From: Verrucomicrobiota bacterium JB023
GTDB taxonomy: Bacteria; Verrucomicrobiota; Verrucomicrobiia; Verrucomicrobiales; Akkermansiaceae
Length of the DNA stretch: 64,000 nt
Reading direction: 5' to 3'
Assembly: GCA_030673895.1 (NCBI GenBank)
Contig: JAUTCR010000035.1
Location: 52,456 to 116,455, forward strand
The position numbers and the translations under genes were made by a program. A model generated the notes under the pieces. It searched no databases and had not been told where the DNA came from. It saw nothing but the letters and a program-made list of their open reading frames with translations. Positions 43,029 through 51,957 of the stretch are shown piece after piece; the first letter of the stretch is position 1; every line of letters begins with the position of its first letter.

Positions 43029-44927
43029 ATGATGCGATGGATTTGGGCGTGGTATCTGGCGGTAGCAATCTCGTTGCCCGCTGAGGTTGATTTGCGAGCC
43101 TTGGAGGCGGCGGTCATTGATGTGACGGAAAAGGCCGAGGAGACCATCGTCGCCATCATGGCTGATGAGCTTGGCTCGACGGGCAGCGGGGTGGTGGTTT
43201 CGGCCGCCGGACTGGTTTTGACTGCCGGTCATGTGGTGACTGATGTCGAGGGTTCGGGAGCTGCCGTGGAGGAGGTGACCGTCCTCTTCGAGGATGGAGA
43301 AGAGCGGCGGGCCAAGGTGCTGGGGGTCAATCGGCAGCGTGATATGGCGATGCTCAAGTTGATTGGAGAAGGCCCCTGGGCCTTTTCCGCTCCGGGGAAC
43401 TCCGCAGTGCTGCGACCTGGAGACTGGGTCGTCGCGCTTGGTCACCCGATGGGCTACGATCCTCTTCGCCCCGCTCCGGTGAGATTCGGGCGAGTCATTT
43501 CCAAGAATCAGGACTTTTTCTTCTCGAGTGATTGCGTGCTCTTCGGCGGCGACTCGGGAGGCCCTTTGTTCGACCTTGAGGGCCGGGTCGTGGGCATCCA
43601 CTCTTGGATAGGAGAAGATGTGCAGACAAATACCCATGCCGGGATCAGTGGGGCGCTGAAGGACTGGGATGATTTGAAGGCAGGTGAGCGGTGGGGCACC
43701 CTGATGCCGCCGCCCAGCTTGCAGGAGGGCGATGCCGTCCTTGGTGTCATGTATGACCAGAATCAGGAGGCCGTTGTCCTTGATATGGTCCTCGCGGATT
43801 CTCCCGCCGAGGACGCGGGACTACGGGCGGGCGACGTGATCCTCCGGGTGGACAAGTTCCGCATCTCGGGGGCGAACTTTGGCACTTATCTACGGCAGAA
43901 GCGGGCAGGGGATGAGATTGTGCTCGAGGTGCGGAGAGGGCGGGAGGAGCTTTTCGTCCGCGTGGAGTTGGGTGCGGTGGCCAATCTTCCCTTCGTGACC
44001 GAGAGGGGGAAGCGTGTTCTCGACGAGCAGGCGGGCGAGCTTTTTACCGCTGCGGGAGCGATCACGGCTCCCTTGGGCAATGGCGTCCTGCGCATCTTCG
44101 GCGATGAAGAGCAAATCGCCTATGGCACCGTCTGGGAGGGCAATCTCGTGCTGACGAAGTGGAGCGTGGTGGAGAAAGCCAAGAACTTGCGCGGAGTCTC
44201 GAGCCTGGGTGAGGAGTTCTCGCTCGCCGTGAAGGAGATCTATGCTGGGCACGACCTGGCGGTGCTCATGATACCGGAGGAAGTCCGGCTGCAGCCCATC
44301 CCCGTCCGCGTCGGTGCGCGGGAGGCGGGGGAATTCATTTTGGCCCCTCGTCCGGATGGGGTCGCGGAGGCCCTCGGAGTGATTTCTGTCGCCGAGCGTA
44401 GCTTGCTCCAGAAGGATCGGGGCTTTCTGGGCGTCGTGCTTGACGAGCTCCACCAAGGCCCCGGCGCGCGGGTGCAATTGGTGCAGAAGGATAGCGCGGC
44501 TCGCCAGGCCGGGATGAAGCCCGGCGATGTCGTCCTCAAGGTCGATGGACGTGAGATCGACGGCTATCAGGAATTGAAGACCATCCTGAGCCGTGCCGGG
44601 GCTGGGCAGGCGGTGTCCATCGAGGTGCTCCGGGGCGAGCAAGAGGTCTCGCTCGACGCCATCCTCAAGGGGTGGAATTTGCCAAAGATGCGGCCGGGCC
44701 GCCGCGAGCGCATGATGGATCGCATGGATGAGCGCGGCCTCAGCCAAGTGAGGGATGGTTTCCCACGTGTTCTCCAGACGGACATGACCGTCCTGCCCAG
44801 CGAGGTGGGCTTGCCCGTGGTCGACCTCAATGGCCAGTTGGTGGGCGTGCTCATCGCCCGGGCCGGGCGGGTGAAGACTTACGTCATTCCGAGCAGCGCG
44901 CTCATCGAGCTGCTCGGCAAGGAGTGA
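43029..44927 (+). CDS. DegP/HtrA-like serine protease with two PDZ domains and a second protease-like domain
   Basis: 632 residues. After a signal peptide, a trypsin fold has the triad His in LTAGHVV, Asp in RQRDMAML, and Ser in GGDSGGPLFD. PDZ1 follows (about 240-330: GVMYDQNQEAVVLDMVLADSPAEDAGLRAGD). A second trypsin-like region (about 345-460 and the terminal VLPSEVGLPVVDLNGQLVGVLI) has no catalytic Ser in the usual GxSG position. PDZ2 lies between (GVVLDELHQGPGAR, RQAGMKPGDVVLKVDGRE). It probably degrades or refolds misfolded periplasmic proteins, with the second protease domain structural. Confidence 0.85.
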   Translation: MMRWIWAWYLAVAISLPAEVDLRALEAAVIDVTEKAEETIVAIMADELGSTGSGVVVSAAGLVLTAGHVVTDVEGSGAAVEEVTVLFEDGEERRAKVLGVNRQRDMAMLKLIGEGPWAFSAPGNSAVLRPGDWVVALGHPMGYDPLRPAPVRFGRVISKNQDFFFSSDCVLFGGDSGGPLFDLEGRVVGIHSWIGEDVQTNTHAGISGALKDWDDLKAGERWGTLMPPPSLQEGDAVLGVMYDQNQEAVVLDMVLADSPAEDAGLRAGDVILRVDKFRISGANFGTYLRQKRAGDEIVLEVRRGREELFVRVELGAVANLPFVTERGKRVLDEQAGELFTAAGAITAPLGNGVLRIFGDEEQIAYGTVWEGNLVLTKWSVVEKAKNLRGVSSLGEEFSLAVKEIYAGHDLAVLMIPEEVRLQPIPVRVGAREAGEFILAPRPDGVAEALGVISVAERSLLQKDRGFLGVVLDELHQGPGARVQLVQKDSAARQAGMKPGDVVLKVDGREIDGYQELKTILSRAGAGQAVSIEVLRGEQEVSLDAILKGWNLPKMRPGRRERMMDRMDERGLSQVRDGFPRVLQTDMTVLPSEVGLPVVDLNGQLVGVLIARAGRVKTYVIPSSALIELLGKE

Positions 44928-44935
44928 GGAGCGTC

Positions 44936-47068
44936 CTAGGGTTGGGAGAGGTCGAGCAGCGCCGTGGCGACCATGCCGCAGCGTGCGGCCAGTGATTGCT
45001 TCACCACCTTCTCGCTCCGCTCCACCTTACCACGGAAAGCTTCCTCGCCGTTGAGGGTGACGATGATCTCTTGATCGAGATCCAAGAGTTCGTCACTCAG
45101 CCAAAACTTAAGGCCGCTGGTATCCTCACCGGTCACGGCGATCGTTTGGCCCTCGATGCTCCCTTCCAGCCGTCGGCGCTTCACCGCACCCTCTGGCGAG
45201 ACGCCCATCCAGTAGAAGCGCTCGTGGGTGGTGTCGTCCTGCAGCCACACCACCTTCTTCGGCCAGGTGCGGCGGGTCTTTTCCGCCATGATAGGGAGGA
45301 CCTCGGCATCCTTCCGCTCCATCCAGTGGCCCAGTCCTTCGTAGATGGTCACCTTGTGCGGGTAACCTTCCGGATCCTCCTTCCGGAGGGCGGCGAGCTT
45401 CACTTTCCAATCCGCGGCAATCTTGTTGCGCTTGTAGGCGGAGTCTTCACCGCCCATGAAGAGGTAGAAGGGGAGATTGCGCAGCCCGTCCGGCTTGGAC
45501 TCATTGGGATGTCCGGCCATCATGGCCGCCGCCGCGAAGCGATCCGCCATGCGGGGCGCGAGTTGATAGACTCCATCACCTCCAGCGGAGTAGCCCATGA
45601 GGTAGATGCGGTCCGGATTGACATTGCGGCAGATCACATAGTTGGCAATCAGCCGGTCGAAGAGGGGGTCAATGTGACCGCGATGCCAGAGGTTCCAAGT
45701 ATCGGTCGGGGCACGCGGCGCGACGTAGAAGCCCTCCGCAGGTTGGTAGAGATTGATCTGATTACGCCACTGCCGGTCATTGAGCGCGGGAGGGGCTCCG
45801 CCTCCGCCATGCATGGAGATCCAGAGCGAGTGCCCACCGGCAGGCTCCTCTCCGAAGACTTTCTCAAGATACTTCATCTCGGTATCGGCAGCGCGGACCA
45901 CCTTCTCTTCCAATTCTTTCTCTCGTTCCGCGCGGCCTTCCTGCTCCCACGCCTCGATAGCTTGGGTGACCATGTCGGGCTCGGCGAGGAAGGTGTCGAG
46001 AGTGCCTTTGGGCTTCGATTTAATAGTCATTTCACGGCTCTGGCCCTCGTGGCTGAGGCGCAGGGTCCATGGGCCTTTGCCAAGAAATTTCAGGCGGGCG
46101 ACATCATTGAAGTCGGCTCGCCCGGCTTTGGCGGTAGTCGATTGAAGGACCTTCTGGCTCTCGTCCAGCAGTTCGATTTTTGCTGGCACCCGCTTGCCTC
46201 CGCGTTCTGTGAAGACGCGGATACCCACGCCTGCCGCCTTCTTGTTCTTGGAGTAATGGCCGGTCACATCCACTGCGGGGACGGAGCGGTCGCGGAAATT
46301 CCAGACCATGGGAAAGGCGTCCTTGGTTTGCTTCCAAGAGGTCGCCCAGATGGCGTGGACGGGGTCGCCGGGGATAGCCTTGGAAGCCCGACCGCCAAAC
46401 CAGCCGTTGTTCAATCCCTTCGGATCATACTCGTCAGCTCCCAGGTAGTTCCACTTGTTCTCATGCCAGACCTCGACCCACGTGTGATTCCCGCTCTTGT
46501 CCGCCCACAGCGCGGTCCCGACGATGCGGGCTGGCACCCCCACGGCACGGCAGGCATCCACGAGGATGATGGAGAGTCCGGTGCAAGTGGCCTTGCCCTG
46601 CTGCCGTGATTCGAATGGGCTTTGATTGGGACGCTTACGTCCCCGGTTGTAATGCACATTGATAACGTCGAAGAGATCCCGATTAAGCAACTGCGCCGCC
46701 TCTCCCGTCGACTCCGCTCCCTCGACGAGGGTGCGGGCGAGAGCGAGGAAGCCGGTGCGCCAGTCTTCCCGGGTCTCATCGAGTGAGGCGTAGGGGACAA
46801 CGTCATTGAAGAAAATCTCCTCTGGGACCTCCTTGGCCCATGGGAACTCTTCCCTCGCTTGGAAGGCGAGCTCGAGATTGGTGAGAAGGAACTCGTTGTC
46901 GAGGGTGGCCCGATCCTTTTCAGGCATGTGCTCGATGAGAAACTGTGCCGCCTTGCGACCTGTTTCTCCCCATCTCTGCTCCGCTTCGGCAGTGACTCCT
47001 TCAGTATCAATCGCTGCCGTGGCGAGGAAGGGGAGGCAGCAGAAAAAGGCAAGAATTGACTTCACCAT
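44936..47068 (-). CDS. Secreted transglutaminase-like protein fused to a feruloyl-esterase/PHB-depolymerase-like hydrolase
   Basis: 710 residues with a signal peptide. The N-terminal half has a transglutaminase-like (cysteine peptidase) core: KATCTGLSIILVDACRAVGVPARIVG with the nucleophile Cys, GNHTWVEVWHE with His, and GADEYDP with Asp. The C-terminal half contains an alpha/beta hydrolase: SLWISMHGGGGAPPALN and MGYSAGGDGVYQLAPR with a GYSAGG nucleophile elbow and a later GHWMERKD His. The combination in one chain suggests action on an exported peptide or ester polymer. The substrate is unknown. It stands alone on the minus strand. Confidence 0.83.
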   Translation of the reverse strand: MVKSILAFFCCLPFLATAAIDTEGVTAEAEQRWGETGRKAAQFLIEHMPEKDRATLDNEFLLTNLELAFQAREEFPWAKEVPEEIFFNDVVPYASLDETREDWRTGFLALARTLVEGAESTGEAAQLLNRDLFDVINVHYNRGRKRPNQSPFESRQQGKATCTGLSIILVDACRAVGVPARIVGTALWADKSGNHTWVEVWHENKWNYLGADEYDPKGLNNGWFGGRASKAIPGDPVHAIWATSWKQTKDAFPMVWNFRDRSVPAVDVTGHYSKNKKAAGVGIRVFTERGGKRVPAKIELLDESQKVLQSTTAKAGRADFNDVARLKFLGKGPWTLRLSHEGQSREMTIKSKPKGTLDTFLAEPDMVTQAIEAWEQEGRAEREKELEEKVVRAADTEMKYLEKVFGEEPAGGHSLWISMHGGGGAPPALNDRQWRNQINLYQPAEGFYVAPRAPTDTWNLWHRGHIDPLFDRLIANYVICRNVNPDRIYLMGYSAGGDGVYQLAPRMADRFAAAAMMAGHPNESKPDGLRNLPFYLFMGGEDSAYKRNKIAADWKVKLAALRKEDPEGYPHKVTIYEGLGHWMERKDAEVLPIMAEKTRRTWPKKVVWLQDDTTHERFYWMGVSPEGAVKRRRLEGSIEGQTIAVTGEDTSGLKFWLSDELLDLDQEIIVTLNGEEAFRGKVERSEKVVKQSLAARCGMVATALLDLSQP

Positions 47069-47169
47069 GCTCCCAATCGCAGCAGGCTATTTTGACAATG
47101 CAAGACTCGGCTGAGTGAGAACGACTTTTTTTCCCATCCCGACCAGCCAATCAGGATGAAGACGGTTCA

Positions 47170-48543
47170 TCACTCCACGCGGCTGCTGACTTGCCCGTCC
47201 TTCACCATCGTCTTGAGGAGGCTGCCGGGCTCGACCTCATCCTTGCTCCGGACAATGGAGCCATCTTCTTTCAAGGTGATGGAGAAGCCCCGCTCGAAGG
47301 CGGACTCCGGGCCGAGTGTGCGGACGAGAGCCGCGAGCTTATCCAAGGACGATTGCTTCTTGGACAAGGCATTGGCGAGGCGGAGGTCCAGGCGCTCGCG
47401 CAAGGCACCGGTTCGCTCGACGGAGCGCTCCAGCACAGCAGCGGGGCGATTGGCCTGCCAGCGGGTTTTGAGGCTGGCGATGCTGTTAGCGCGCTCCCGC
47501 AAGCTGTCCTTGAGGGCTCGCTCCAGCCGCTCCTCCATCTCATCACTCCGGGTGAAGGGCGCGCGGAGAATGTCCTCCGCCTTGGCGTGGAGGACGGTGC
47601 GACCGAGAAATTTGAGCACCTCGGCCTTTCGCTCCAAGTCATCATTGAGGCGGCGCTGTAATCGTTCGCGCAATCCCCGCACCCGCTCTTGCAGCTCCTG
47701 TCCGTCCGGGACGACCAGTTCCGCAGCGGCGCTGGGTGTAGGGGCTCGCAGATCCGCCACGAAGTCGGCAATGGTGAAGTCAATCTCATGCCCAACCGCG
47801 CTGACCAAGGCGATGGGGCAGGCCGCGATGGCCCGGGCAACGACTTCCTCGTTAAAATTCCAAAGATCCTCGAGAGAGCCGCCACCCCGTCCGATGATGA
47901 TCACGTCGCACTCGGGCAGGCCCTCGTTCTCCCAATCGCCCAATCTGGAAACCGCGCGGGCAATGCCGGCCTCCGCCCCCTTGCCCTGCACCTGGACGTC
48001 GTAGAGGTGGACGGTGACCCAGGGTGCCCGCCGGGAGAGGACGTTGAGCATATCCTGCAGGGCGGCTCCGCTGCCGGAGGTCACCAGGCCAATCGAGTGG
48101 GGAAAGCGTGGCAGATTCTTCTTCAGCTCAGGGTCGAAGAGTCCCTCCTTCTCAAGCTTGTTCTTGAGCGCCTCAAATCGCGCCTGCAATTCGCCCACCC
48201 CGGCGGCTTCAGCCTTTTGGACGACAAGTTGGGCTGTGCCGCGCGCCTCATAGAGGGTGACCTCGCCGAAGATGCGAACCTTGGCCCCATCGGCCAAAAC
48301 CGCGTGCCCGGTCTTGCGCCGCGCACTGAATAGGGCGCAAGCGAGCTGCCCTCCCTCATCTTTGAGCGAAAAATACCAATGGCCGCTGCTTTGCTTCCGG
48401 AGATTGGAGACCTCGCCCTCCACCCAGATTTCTCCCACCTCGATTTCCAGCACATTCCGCATCCGCCGGAGGAGTCGGGTGACAGTGATGGCCTCGGGCT
48501 GATCCCCGTCCCGGTTGAGGGTCGGCGCGGTGAAGAGGTTCAT
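47170..48543 (-). CDS. xseA: Exodeoxyribonuclease VII large subunit
   Basis: 457 residues. It degrades single-stranded DNA in mismatch repair with XseB. It has the N-terminal OB-fold (VTRLLRRMRNVLEIEVGEIWVEGEVSNLRKQ), the central catalytic region with LVTSGSGAALQDMLNVL, and the coiled-coil C-terminus. GGGSLEDLWNFNEEVVARAIA is the family marker. xseB is not adjacent. The start at 48543 precedes an acceptable spacer to the divergent manC region. Confidence 0.96.
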   Translation of the reverse strand: MNLFTAPTLNRDGDQPEAITVTRLLRRMRNVLEIEVGEIWVEGEVSNLRKQSSGHWYFSLKDEGGQLACALFSARRKTGHAVLADGAKVRIFGEVTLYEARGTAQLVVQKAEAAGVGELQARFEALKNKLEKEGLFDPELKKNLPRFPHSIGLVTSGSGAALQDMLNVLSRRAPWVTVHLYDVQVQGKGAEAGIARAVSRLGDWENEGLPECDVIIIGRGGGSLEDLWNFNEEVVARAIAACPIALVSAVGHEIDFTIADFVADLRAPTPSAAAELVVPDGQELQERVRGLRERLQRRLNDDLERKAEVLKFLGRTVLHAKAEDILRAPFTRSDEMEERLERALKDSLRERANSIASLKTRWQANRPAAVLERSVERTGALRERLDLRLANALSKKQSSLDKLAALVRTLGPESAFERGFSITLKEDGSIVRSKDEVEPGSLLKTMVKDGQVSSRVE

Positions 48544-48717
48544 GACGAATGATATGTGCCGGGACTAAGAGGTGGGCAAGGGCGAAGCCCGAAATCATGG
48601 CTCACGGCGCAGGACGCGGCGGATTCTTTTCGGCTTAATCGGACAAATTCAGCCACGTTGGGAGAAGCTGCGGTTCTCGGTTTTCAAAAGCTGTCGAATA
48701 CGCTAGGGACCGTCGCG

Positions 48718-49788
48718 ATGTCAAACTACGCACTCATCCTGGCGGGGGGATCAGGAACTCGATTCTGGCCACTGTCGCGCAACAGCCAGCCCAAGCAGTT
48801 GCTCGACCTGTTCGGCTCGGGAACTTTGTTGGAGCAGACCATCGCGCGTCTCGACGGTCTTGTTCCTCCAGAAAACATCTTCATTTTAACCAACGCGATT
48901 CAAGAAGAGAAGACGCGCGAAATCGCCTCCATGCTGCCGCCTGAGAACATCTTCGCGGAGCCTGCCAAGCGGGATACCGCCCCGGCCGTCGCACTGGGTA
49001 TTGGCTTGGTCGCCGCGCGGGATCCGGAGGCCACCATGATGGTCCTCCCAGCGGATCAGCTCATCCAGGATACCGAATCCTATCAAGCGGTCATGCGCGA
49101 CGCCGTGACGGTGGCCGCGAATACCGGAGCGCTGGTCACCGTCGGGATTAAGCCGACTTGGCCCTGCCCGAGCTACGGCTACATCGAGCGTGGCAGCAAA
49201 GCCACCCTGTCGGGAGTGGATGTCGAGAACGCTCCCTTCGAGGTCACCCGTTTCCGTGAGAAGCCGGATTCGGCTTTGGCGGAGCAGTTTCTTAAGGCTG
49301 GAAACTTCGCGTGGAATGCCGGCATGTTCATCTGGTCCCTGCCCACCGTCCTGGGGCAGCTGGAGAAGCACGCGCCAGAGCTGCGCCGCTTCGTGCAAGA
49401 GCTGCAGAGCTCTTCCGATCTTCCCGCCACTGTCGATGCTCAATTTCCCGGTCTCACTGCCATTTCCATCGATTATGCCCTCATGGAGAAGGCGGATCGC
49501 GTCCTGAATATTGAGGCAACCTTCGATTGGGACGACGTCGGCTCGTGGATCTCGGTGGCCAAATACCTTGAGCCACAGGGCGAAAGCAATGCCACCAATA
49601 CCGACCTCGCCCTCTTGGAGGCCGAGAACAATATCATCTTCAATGCTCGTCCGGATAGCAAAGTGGCTCTGCTCGGCGTCAGCGATCTGATTGTCGTCCA
49701 GACTGAGGATGCGCTGCTCGTTGCCAATCGTCACCAGGCGGATGCGATCAAGAAGCTCATCGGGCAATTGCCGGAGGAGTTGCACTAA
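48718..49788 (+). CDS. manC: Mannose-1-phosphate guanylyltransferase
   Basis: 356 residues, the short form without the isomerase domain. It makes GDP-mannose for polysaccharides. Nucleotide-binding motif LAGGSGTRFWPLSR, FAEPAKRDTAPAVALGIG, and DDVGSW are present. The ATG at 48718 (MSNYALILAGG) is the family start. ruvX follows closely (start nine bases after the stop, GTG), probably in one transcript. Confidence 0.95.
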   Translation: MSNYALILAGGSGTRFWPLSRNSQPKQLLDLFGSGTLLEQTIARLDGLVPPENIFILTNAIQEEKTREIASMLPPENIFAEPAKRDTAPAVALGIGLVAARDPEATMMVLPADQLIQDTESYQAVMRDAVTVAANTGALVTVGIKPTWPCPSYGYIERGSKATLSGVDVENAPFEVTRFREKPDSALAEQFLKAGNFAWNAGMFIWSLPTVLGQLEKHAPELRRFVQELQSSSDLPATVDAQFPGLTAISIDYALMEKADRVLNIEATFDWDDVGSWISVAKYLEPQGESNATNTDLALLEAENNIIFNARPDSKVALLGVSDLIVVQTEDALLVANRHQADAIKKLIGQLPEELH

Positions 49789-49796
49789 CCATCTCC

Positions 49797-50207
49797 GTGG
49801 AAGCATCCCATCCTATCCTCTGCATCGACTACGGGGCGGCGCGCGTCGGGCTTGCCGCTACCGACGATTTGGCCATCTCAGTTCACCCCGTCGAAACCAT
49901 TCCGGCGGAGATCGCAGTGGATGAGGTGGTCAGGATCGTGGAGGAGAGGAAGGTGAAGACGCTTCTGCTCGGGCTGCCCTTGCGCCTCGATGGCAGCGAG
50001 GGGGATTCGGCCAAGAAGGTTCGAGCCTTCGGCGATCGGCTCGCTAAGGCTCTCCCCGATCTGCCGCTCCTGTTTCACGACGAGGCCTTCAGCACCGTCT
50101 CCGCAGCCGAAAAATTGCGTTCGGCGGGCAAGAAGGCCAAATCGCAAAAAGGGATCATCGACCAAGCGGCCGCGATGGAGATCCTCCGTAATTATCTGGG
50201 TTGGTAG
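49797..50207 (+). CDS. ruvX: Putative Holliday junction resolvase / YqgF
   Basis: 136 residues, RNase H-like fold: ILCIDYGAARVGLAATDD with the first catalytic Asp, LLLGLPLRLDGSEGDSAKKVRAFG, and DEAFSTVSAAEKL and QAAAMEIL with the other acidic residues. The GTG start at 49797 is the only one compatible with the family start. Role in pre-16S rRNA processing or junction resolution is debated. Followed by a strong terminator. Confidence 0.92.
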   Translation: MEASHPILCIDYGAARVGLAATDDLAISVHPVETIPAEIAVDEVVRIVEERKVKTLLLGLPLRLDGSEGDSAKKVRAFGDRLAKALPDLPLLFHDEAFSTVSAAEKLRSAGKKAKSQKGIIDQAAAMEILRNYLGW

Positions 50208-50238
50208 GCCGGCTCTCTGGCCGCTCCATCAAACGTAA

Positions 50239-50267
50239 AAAGCCGGTTCAGACGAACCGGCTTTCTT
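50239..50267. terminator. Bidirectional-type terminator after ruvX
   Basis: AAAGCCGGTTC at 50239-50249 pairs with GAACCGGCTTT at 50254-50264 around an AGAC loop. It serves manC-ruvX on the plus strand and, because of the A-rich left flank, may also end the pseudopilin transcript on the minus strand. Confidence 0.9.
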
Positions 50268-50294
50268 GTATCAAAGTGAAGAAGGGCCTCTTCC

Positions 50295-51188
50295 TTAAGG
50301 CTGGGGCAGAAGGATGGTCTTGGCGAAGTAGTGACTGTTCCGCTCAAGGAGGTCGAGCTTGCCACTCCCACCGACTCCGTTGCGAAGAGCTTGCAGGGCA
50401 GACTCGTTGATAACGGTCATCGAGAGGTCGGCTGCCACGATGCGGCCGTTGGCGAAGTCCGAATCATCATCATCATCGGCCACGATGCCATCGCCGCGGA
50501 GGCGGAAGTCGTTCACCGAATCACTGCCGCCGGCCTTGATGACGAGGACCCGCTCCTTCTGGGTGATGTTGTTCTCGGTGTATTCAATGACGAAGGAGAT
50601 GCTGAACTCGTAAATGTTCTCACAGACGAAGTTGTCCGCATCACTCTCTCCGGATTGGAAGGATTGGTAGGCGGTCTCGAGGGATTCCTCACCGAGGAGG
50701 TTCTCGAAGGTTTCGTCAGGGTTAATCAGCTGGCGATAGAGGACGAAGGTGGAGAACTCCTCATTCTCGCTATCGGTGACCGGGTCGCGATAGAGGAGAC
50801 GGTAGCCCACGGTGGAGACATCGCCTCCGTTGTCCTGCGTGGTGTTGATCTGGCCGTCATAGCGGTCGGTGGCGGCGGTGAAGAAGACCAGGCGGGACGC
50901 ATTGGGGCTCGCATTGCCGGAAGGCCCGGGAGGGCTTTGCTCGGTGGCAGCCCAGAGCCATTCGAAGTCGTTGCCAGAGCGGGCAACCAAGGATTCAAGG
51001 TCGCGGGCGAGCTGGTCGAAGGCGGACTTCGCCTCGCGGGCGGCGCTCACTTGGTTCCGGCTAGCGCGCCAGCCGTCCAGAGCGGTCGCGGTGATACCGA
51101 CCAGCATGGTGATGATGATGGCCGTCACCCCGAGCGCCACGAGCAGTTCGACGAGGGTGAAACCTTTGGTTCGAGAAGTTGTTTTCAT
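50295..51188 (-). CDS. Type IV pilin-like (pseudopilin) protein, third of three
   Basis: 297 residues. The prepilin signal KGFTLVELLVALGVTAIIITML has the cleaved Gly before a hydrophobic stalk with the Glu at +5. The large C-terminal domain (about 220 residues) has a GspJ/PilW-like fold and contains a poly-Asp stretch (GIVADDDDDSDFA). The pattern of three such genes in a row resembles the Verru_Chthon cassette of Verrucomicrobia (proteins B, C, D). The ATG at 51188 is supported by the signal. Assembly would need PilD-type peptidase and PilB-type ATPase, not seen here. Confidence 0.83.
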   Translation of the reverse strand: MKTTSRTKGFTLVELLVALGVTAIIITMLVGITATALDGWRASRNQVSAAREAKSAFDQLARDLESLVARSGNDFEWLWAATEQSPPGPSGNASPNASRLVFFTAATDRYDGQINTTQDNGGDVSTVGYRLLYRDPVTDSENEEFSTFVLYRQLINPDETFENLLGEESLETAYQSFQSGESDADNFVCENIYEFSISFVIEYTENNITQKERVLVIKAGGSDSVNDFRLRGDGIVADDDDDSDFANGRIVAADLSMTVINESALQALRNGVGGSGKLDLLERNSHYFAKTILLPQP

Positions 51189-51207
51189 GGTTTTGTCTGG
51201 GTGGAGG

Positions 51208-51930
51208 TTAGCGGCGCACGGCCATGTTACGCTTGAAGAGAGGCTCACCCAGAGTTCCCTCGAAGTCGTCGCCACCCTGGGCCAAGGGGCCGGTGACGTA
51301 TTGATAACTACTGGCAGGAAGAAGGTAGAACTCAGCTTGGAAGGCAATGACGGCTTCGTTGAAGCTCTCCGAGCTCGTTGCGCCAGAGCCTTCGGTATCG
51401 ACTAGCCCCGAACCGGCGTCTGCAGGGACAAGGGATCCATCGGCATCTTGCACCAGCTGGCGCATCCGGACAACGAAGGCGCGTCCCTCGATGGCTTCCA
51501 TCAAGGCTTCAAGGTCATCCGCTTGTCCGACCCGGCGGACGGCAGGCTGGATGAGGTAATCTTCACCCGGAATCCCCTCGGTGCCGATGTAAGGGGAGAG
51601 TTCGCCGTTGTCGATGCTACCGGTATCTCCCCGGTAGTTGAAGAGGATGATGGAGTTGGACAAGGAGCTGGAGCCGGAGATCCACTCGAAGGCCTTGTCA
51701 AAGGCGGTCTGGTAGGTGCCGGTTTCGTCTTCGTCCAAGGTGGAGAGCTCATGCTCCAGTGCGGACGCGAGGCGGTCGGCATCCTGGACGCTGATTGCTC
51801 GCCGGATGCTGCTGGTTGCCGGGCCAAAGACGGCCAGGAAGGTGGTGAGAAGAATGGCTACCACCGAGATGGCGAGGAGGGTTTCCATCAGGGTGAAGCC
51901 CCCGAGGTTCGATTTGTTAACGCGCTTCAT
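51208..51930 (-). CDS. Type IV pilin-like (pseudopilin) protein, second of three
   Basis: 240 residues. The prepilin signal GGFTLMETLLAISVVAILLTTF has Met in place of the usual residue at +4 but keeps Glu at +5. The body has no Cys pairs and a beta-rich domain ending YVTGPLAQGGDDFEGTLGEPLF. It overlaps no neighbour and is 19 bases upstream of the next pseudopilin, so they share a transcript. Likely the Verru_Chthon cassette protein B equivalent. Confidence 0.8.
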   Translation of the reverse strand: MKRVNKSNLGGFTLMETLLAISVVAILLTTFLAVFGPATSSIRRAISVQDADRLASALEHELSTLDEDETGTYQTAFDKAFEWISGSSSLSNSIILFNYRGDTGSIDNGELSPYIGTEGIPGEDYLIQPAVRRVGQADDLEALMEAIEGRAFVVRMRQLVQDADGSLVPADAGSGLVDTEGSGATSSESFNEAVIAFQAEFYLLPASSYQYVTGPLAQGGDDFEGTLGEPLFKRNMAVRR

Positions 51931-51957
51931 ATGACAAGGAAGTGGTGTGTGATGAAA

